Positions 59,129 to 64,000 of a DNA stretch of 64,000 nucleotides are shown in pieces (positions within the stretch are counted from its first letter, which is position 1; every line of letters begins with the position of its first letter). The notes beneath the pieces are model-generated. The model did no database searches. It saw only the letters and a program-made list of their open reading frames with translations, and was not told where the DNA came from. Source of the stretch: Epiperipatus broadwayi (lineage: Eukaryota > Onychophora > Udeonychophora > Euonychophora > Peripatidae). The stretch covers positions 5,994,085 to 6,058,084 of the forward strand of contig JAQFVV010012396.1 of the NCBI GenBank assembly GCA_028023455.1. Direction: 5' to 3'. Both the position numbers and the translations under genes were made by a program.

Positions 59129-61500
59129 ATATATACATATAGTGTGGTTCGTTTATATGCCAATGTTTAATTAAAAGTTTACATAATGGATTGAAGAAGA
59201 GAAACGCTATTTTAATTGATATACAATTAATTAATGACATTCACAATATAAATTTACATTGAGAGACAGTTTGGTGTCTGAATAAATTAATACTATGTAT
59301 ACATAAGTAAGATGTGATCGATGCCACTTCGACCAGACAAGAAATCTACATATATATAACTGTGATGCCAGGTAAATTGGCCTCTGACATCCGTTATACT
59401 TATTAAACATTGAACAACAAAGTTATAAAACAATAATTTTAAATATGCGAATATTTTCATATTCAATATAACAAACGTTATATATTAACTCTTGAATTAT
59501 AAAATAAAATGAGAATTCATTTACGCATATGGGAATCATTCTTCTAAGAGAAATAGCTTAATGCAAGCTTTTTGTGACATTCCAAATATAATTACAATAA
59601 TAAATAACCTAAATGGTTTAATAGCATTATGGCTTACAGATTAGTTTTAGGCATAATTCTAAAATATTGTAATAAATGTTGGTGCGAGCATGAGGCAGCA
59701 AAATATAAGATTTGATCCATTTTGGCCGAATAGAAGCTTCATCATTTACGTGAGAGAAAGGGCATGCCCACTCTTCTGGAAGCACTATACCTGGAGAAAG
59801 AGGAAGGTAGAGAGATGTGATGGGCTGGCTGTCCCAAGGTCATCCCACGCAGAGCTTCCACTACTCTTTACAAAGGTGTCTTAGGCACTTACAATGCCAG
59901 CTAAAATGTATATAAATGAAAATGAAGAGTTCAGAGTTCCCGATGATCCTCAAAATATAATAAAGCAAATAAATAACGATGATAGCTGACCTATGCTGGA
60001 AACGCTAAGAATCTACAATATGTCTTTAATGATGTCAAAATAATTAATGGCCTAAATATAAAGTTTGAATCGAGCGTAACAGCATGACTTGTATACTAAA
60101 CCAAATTAAATAACTTAAAGATAAAACTATATGAAGGTCTTAATAACACACGATTACATTTCCCTTCATTTAACAGGTCCCATATGCATTTGGAATCAAT
60201 AAGCATTATTTAACACTATCATGCTCAAGGCGCTACACATTGCTTATTATATTTAAGAAGAATGACAGTTATTATTGTTTAAAATATCTTAACTGAAATT
60301 TAAGTAATAGCATTCTTAAATAACATTAGATTTATATTCGATAAATGTATGTATGGCAGTATTATAATAATAATCTGCCTGGAAACAGAAATGACATTAT
60401 TTAATTAGTTCCCAGCCCAGTGAGCAAGGGTGTTAAAACAAATAATTTCAAGTAATTAAAATATCCCTGAAGCACTTGGGATTTAAAAGACTAATCTAAA
60501 ATATAGGTTCGTGGAATTCGGTTGACTTGGCATATAAATTACATATTTAATAAAATAAACAGCAAATAATTATAATGGTAAAATTTTACCACACTAAAAT
60601 AAAATATAGGATTTAAAGCTTGGTTAGATGTGAGCATTTACATATAGATTTGATAGGATTATAGAGAGTCATAAGAATAGGATTAAAATTACATGGCTAG
60701 TATTTAAAAGAGTAAGAATTTAATACAAGTGAAATTATACAGTCATAGAGTTAAACAGAGCTTAGTAATTATAAAAAATTAATTGAATCTGTAAGGCGGT
60801 AGAGAAAACTTACTTTCTCTGTAATAATATGCTGACTTGAAAGATCCATTTTTCTGTAAATAATTTATACTGGATCATGGGCGATTCTTGGTTCATGAGA
60901 AATGGAGGTATCCTATTTTCAAATTGTTTCAAAAGCATTATAAGGTAATCCATTGCATGGCATAATAGCATGGAGATGATCCTGGAAACATCGGGAGAAG
61001 GTGGATGAAGTCCCTCTACTCGTTGGTCATACTATTCAAATTTAAACTGACATGGATTTGGTTTAACAACCCAATTTGAATTTTATTGACTCTGACTTCT
61101 GGTGTCAAAATAAGCCCTATTTATATTCGGCTGGAATTTTCTAGGAATGCTTTTAAGAAAATCACCTGAGGCAATGTGGATATGTACTTGCCTCATATGA
61201 TCATAATCAGCAATAAAAATATTTTACTTTTGTGCAACACAAAATGCAATACACTGATAAACCCTGAAGCTATTGTTCTGAATCTATGTTTTTAAATTTT
61301 CTGTCTTAAGGCAACTTCGAGAACCTTCGAAATAATGTAACCAAAAATATCAAATAAAATATGTTAAAATATTTACATTACATATATCTATCCACAACAT
61401 ATATGTAAACACACATACATGACTACATGTTATGACAACAATTATTTGGGAAATTTAACTATAATTTAAATTGTAAAACAAAATATTTATAATATCTTGA
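59129..61500. other. Spacer, unassigned
   Basis: The stretch 59690-59884 has a 64-codon plus frame in less AT-rich DNA but no known motif. Segments near 59300-59420 and 60860-61040 are also less AT-rich and may be unique or old repeat DNA. Confidence 0.45.
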
Positions 61501-61514
61501 TTAAATGTTTTTTT

Positions 61515-61610
61515 AGGATCGGGTAGTTACATGGAGGTGTGTGGTTGCTCTCTATATGATCTAGGCACATGAACATATGGATTTGAACCCCATTTGGAGG
61601 TTAGTTAAGC
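61515..61610 (+). mobile_element. Possible tRNA-derived SINE head
   Basis: GGATTTGAACCCCAT resembles a B box (GGTTCGAATCC), and GGTAGTTACATGG about 55 bases upstream could be a decayed A box. No tail or duplication is clear. Confidence 0.3.
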
Positions 61611-61738
61611 AATGGTGCATGAAGCATGAATCACAGATTCACTGCTTCACTACATCTAGATTTAATATTAAATTCTTTAAAATCAAGTTATCAAAAAATT
61701 AAATCTGGAAGTAAGAGAAAATCAGCCTGATGGAGTGA

Positions 61739-62053
61739 TTGAAAATATTTCATCATCGTAACATAAGAAATGAAAATGACAAAAAAATAATAAATATGAA
61801 TTATAGTAAAAAAGATGCATTATATCCTAAAGGACCAGGTGTAGTGTTCCAAGATACAAAGCTCCTCGCTAAAGAAAACCATAAGCTTGAAGTTAGTCTG
61901 GATATATTAGATAGAACAGCACAGCATAGAGATTTATTAATGCATTATCATCAGGCATCTATTAGCAATAAAGCTTTCATTAAGTGGCATAGATATAGTG
62001 AAAGAGAAATGTTCAATCTGGGCTACAGAATAGAAGGATTCATAATTGTTTAA
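61739..62053 (+). other. Open frame of 104 codons, unrecognised
   Basis: The frame has no known motif and is rich in His, Lys and Asn. Part of it (about 61800-62030) recurs in degraded form at about 62163-62315 (CATCTATTAG, TAAAGCTT, TGGCATAGA in order) with stops. The duplicated DNA therefore behaves as a repeat rather than as a conserved gene. Confidence 0.25.
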
Positions 62054-62310
62054 AAAAAACTAAAGACACCATAATATATAGAAACTGGACTGGTTTTAGA
62101 TTTGATTATACAAGTAAGTTGGCTAAGATTTAAAACATAGGTTTTTCAGTTTGGGTTAAGGTAAATTATGATTGCTAAAGGGAAAAGTGCATTAAATACT
62201 GAAATGTCCAGGTATATTGTTTCAAGAGAGCACAGGATAACAATTTTTTAAACTATCATTTAGCATCTATTAGTCACTAAAGCTTATGGTAAATGGCATA
62301 GAGATCGTGA

Positions 62311-62541
62311 TATATATAAAATACATATTTTGCGGGTTCATCCGTGTTAAAAATGTTTAATATTAATATACTGACGTTTCGACTTGGTCACACACCAAGT
62401 CGAAACGTCAGTATATTAATATTAAAAGTTTTTAATACGTATAACTCTGTGGATGGCTTGTGTGACCAAGTCAAAACATCAGTATATTAGTATTAAAAGT
62501 TTCTAACATGGATGAACCCGCAAAATATGTATTTTATATAT
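62311..62541. mobile_element. Inverted repeat with three arms
   Basis: The left arm (62311-62393) contains ATACATATTTTGCGGGTTCA, TATACTGACGTTTCGACTTG and GTCACAC. The right arm (62460-62541) is its inverted copy. Between them sits a third, partial arm (62394-62459, CCAAGTCGAAACGTCAGTAT), also inverted to the left one and better matched to it than the right arm over the shared part. Likely a MITE with an internally duplicated arm. Confidence 0.7.
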
Positions 62542-62570
62542 TTAACCCGTGCAAATCTTCATTTTAACAT

Positions 62571-62630
62571 ATATATATATATTGAAGCAGTCGGATCTGA
62601 GTTCGATCCTAGCTTCATGTTATTTACCCT
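62571..62630 (+). mobile_element. Possible SINE B-box remnant
   Basis: GAGTTCGATCCTAG is a near-consensus B box, bracketed by TGAAGC and GCTTCA, which could pair. No A box is seen upstream because a TA run intervenes. Confidence 0.3.
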
Positions 62631-63112
62631 AATACTAACCTAAAATTTCCGATGCAATGGGGCTTTATACGTTCAATCCACGCTAATTTCCATAATAAAT
62701 AATTTATTTCAAATGCGTATTAAAATTAATTAGTTTAGCTTAAAATTGATCAATTCTCTAAATAAATTCATGAGAAAATATTCATGAATTTATATATATT
62801 AAATTGCGTGGATTGTGCGTATATACTTGTAAATATTAAAAATATATAATTGTTCGAAAGTTTTCATTCTCGGGAATACTTGTTTTTTTTTAATTTTAAA
62901 TAATTTGTTAAAGTGTTGTTGATTAAAAACTACATTCTTTCGATAAGCTCTCAAATTCTCAAAAACAACAGTAAAGTTTTATTAATTGGAAAAAGATAAG
63001 AATTCAATTTCTAATTAAAATCATTTCAGATTTTAAGAATTCATTTTCTAATTAGGAAAGGAATTCAAAAATTAGTTTGAAAGCCTTATCGAGGGAATGT
63101 ATTTGAAAACAA
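62631..63112. other. AT-rich spacer
   Basis: Nothing recognised. Confidence 0.5.
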
Positions 63113-63343
63113 CTAATTGATAATAAAATGAGCGCTAGCCTTAAGGCATCTGGACAATATATATAGCCCTGAAAAGTCAGGAGAAGGGGCTAGCTTTGTT
63201 GTAAAGTAGTGCAGTGAACTCTGTGCGTATAAAAAATTAAATACATCATGATAGAGGGCTAGAACATCAGGAATCTGGCTACGGTTCCTAAAGTCCCGAG
63301 GAATCTTCACTGGAGCTGCTGAACCGTTTTCCGGATCGATCAT
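63113..63343 (-). other. Candidate exon or gene fragment, unrecognised
   Basis: A 76-codon minus frame lies in DNA clearly richer in G and C than its surroundings, with mixed codon use (MIDPENGSAAPVKIPRDF at the start). On the minus strand it is preceded by CATTATTTTAGCAG, a usable splice acceptor two bases before the ATG. No donor site fits cleanly at the far end, and no family is recognised. It could be a terminal exon, a retroelement gag fragment or chance. Confidence 0.3.
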
Positions 63344-64000
63344 TCTGCTAAAATAATGAAAGCTACTAAAATACTACTCCAGTAGTTAACCAATGATGCC
63401 TACGTTTCAACAACTTGGAGGAGTAACTTAAGGACAAGCACGGAATGGTAATATGAACGTTAAACTTTCTGGCCAGTTCGAACTTTATTTTATACTCCTT
63501 CTTTTTAAGAGCTCTTTTATTCTTTAATGTAAATCTTTGTAACACCTTTTATTCATCTACTGTAAATTTATCTCGTAATTCTTTAAATCTCTAGTCTTTA
63601 AACTTTTCTTTTCTTACTTGGCGATTCATTTAATATATATATTTGTGTCTTTATTAATGTCGTATTTAAAATTATATGCCAATAATTTTTCACTCGATGA
63701 GCTCCTTGGTTCTATTTGCCTCACGCAAATAATATAATATAAATTTTAAATAGTTATTCTCCCCATTAGAACTAAATTTATAAGTTCTATTAATCATCAG
63801 TCGAAAGAAAATATTATCGTTTACTATTTTTATAATTAGCTAATCATAAATTATTTGCTCCGTTTTTCACCTATGTCCCCAGCTCCTAAGTTACAAGTGT
63901 TTATATACTCACGTAATGTTAAAATGTTATTTCTTGCTTCACTAATATTGATTTATTTATCCATATATATATATTTAAAATGTTTTGCAAAAAGGTCGAT
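63344..64000. other. Right edge of window, unassigned
   Basis: No feature was recognised. Confidence 0.5.

Noticed and set aside
59690-59884. 64-codon plus frame as a gene
   Set aside because: Short, no motif, no splice context; the less AT-rich DNA alone is not enough.

Overview
This is a very AT-rich, almost gene-free stretch of an animal nuclear genome, most likely an invertebrate. The evidence for that is retroelement remains typical of metazoans (Penelope-like, RTE-like, Tx1/L1-like and Ty3/gypsy), tRNA-derived SINEs with target-site duplications, hAT-type and palindromic DNA transposons, and splice-type signals. There are no bacterial-style gene clusters. The phylum cannot be fixed from the sequence alone. 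All family calls come from reading motifs and repeats by eye; no database search or alignment program was run.

Only one convincing host gene is present: a 646-residue uninterrupted reading frame at 44929-46869 (+). Its C-terminus reads like a VPS9 (Rab5-family exchange factor) domain behind a long, mainly helical region. A strong splice acceptor at 44836 suggests that the frame lies in a terminal exon with at least one upstream 5' UTR exon. A weak candidate exon lies near the right end (63113-63343, minus).

Layout. 1-7 kb: two head-to-head Penelope-like copies (about 1.4-5.2 kb) abut a minus-strand RTE-like LINE (5.2-6.9 kb). 7.7-8.4 kb: a roughly 214-bp tandem repeat with a SINE inserted in its second unit. 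10.8-11.0 kb: a perfect 115-bp tandem duplication. 13.7-13.9 kb: a palindromic element. 14.6-21.2 kb: a decayed minus-strand Ty3/gypsy element with both LTRs, a 566-bp hAT-type insertion in its 3' LTR and a Tx1/L1-like LINE fragment within its integrase region. 21.2-22.2 kb: a palindromic element whose right arm is tandemly amplified. 22.2-30.5 kb: two long non-coding TG...CA elements (4.5 and 3.5 kb), each in a TA run. 31-39 kb: several palindromes and repeats. 39.6-42.9 kb: a minus-strand non-LTR retrotransposon. 43.9-44.1 kb: a second SINE. 44.9-46.9 kb: the VPS9-like gene. 47.8-48.2 kb: a 464-bp palindrome. 49.6-53.0 kb: a long palindrome disrupted by a 2.7-kb TIR transposon that carries a higher-order tandem array. 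54.3-59.1 kb: a diverged homologue of the 22.2-26.7 kb element. 61-64 kb: short repeats, a three-armed inverted repeat and unassigned DNA.

The strongest unusual signals are the three long elements that share TGTARCC/GGTTAMA tips and all sit in TA microsatellites, two of which share body sequence and a TATA-box-like site. Others are the transposon nested inside a palindrome, the near-minimal tRNA-only SINEs with clear target-site duplications, and the VPS9-like protein, in which the usual Tyr-x-x-Thr positions look substituted.
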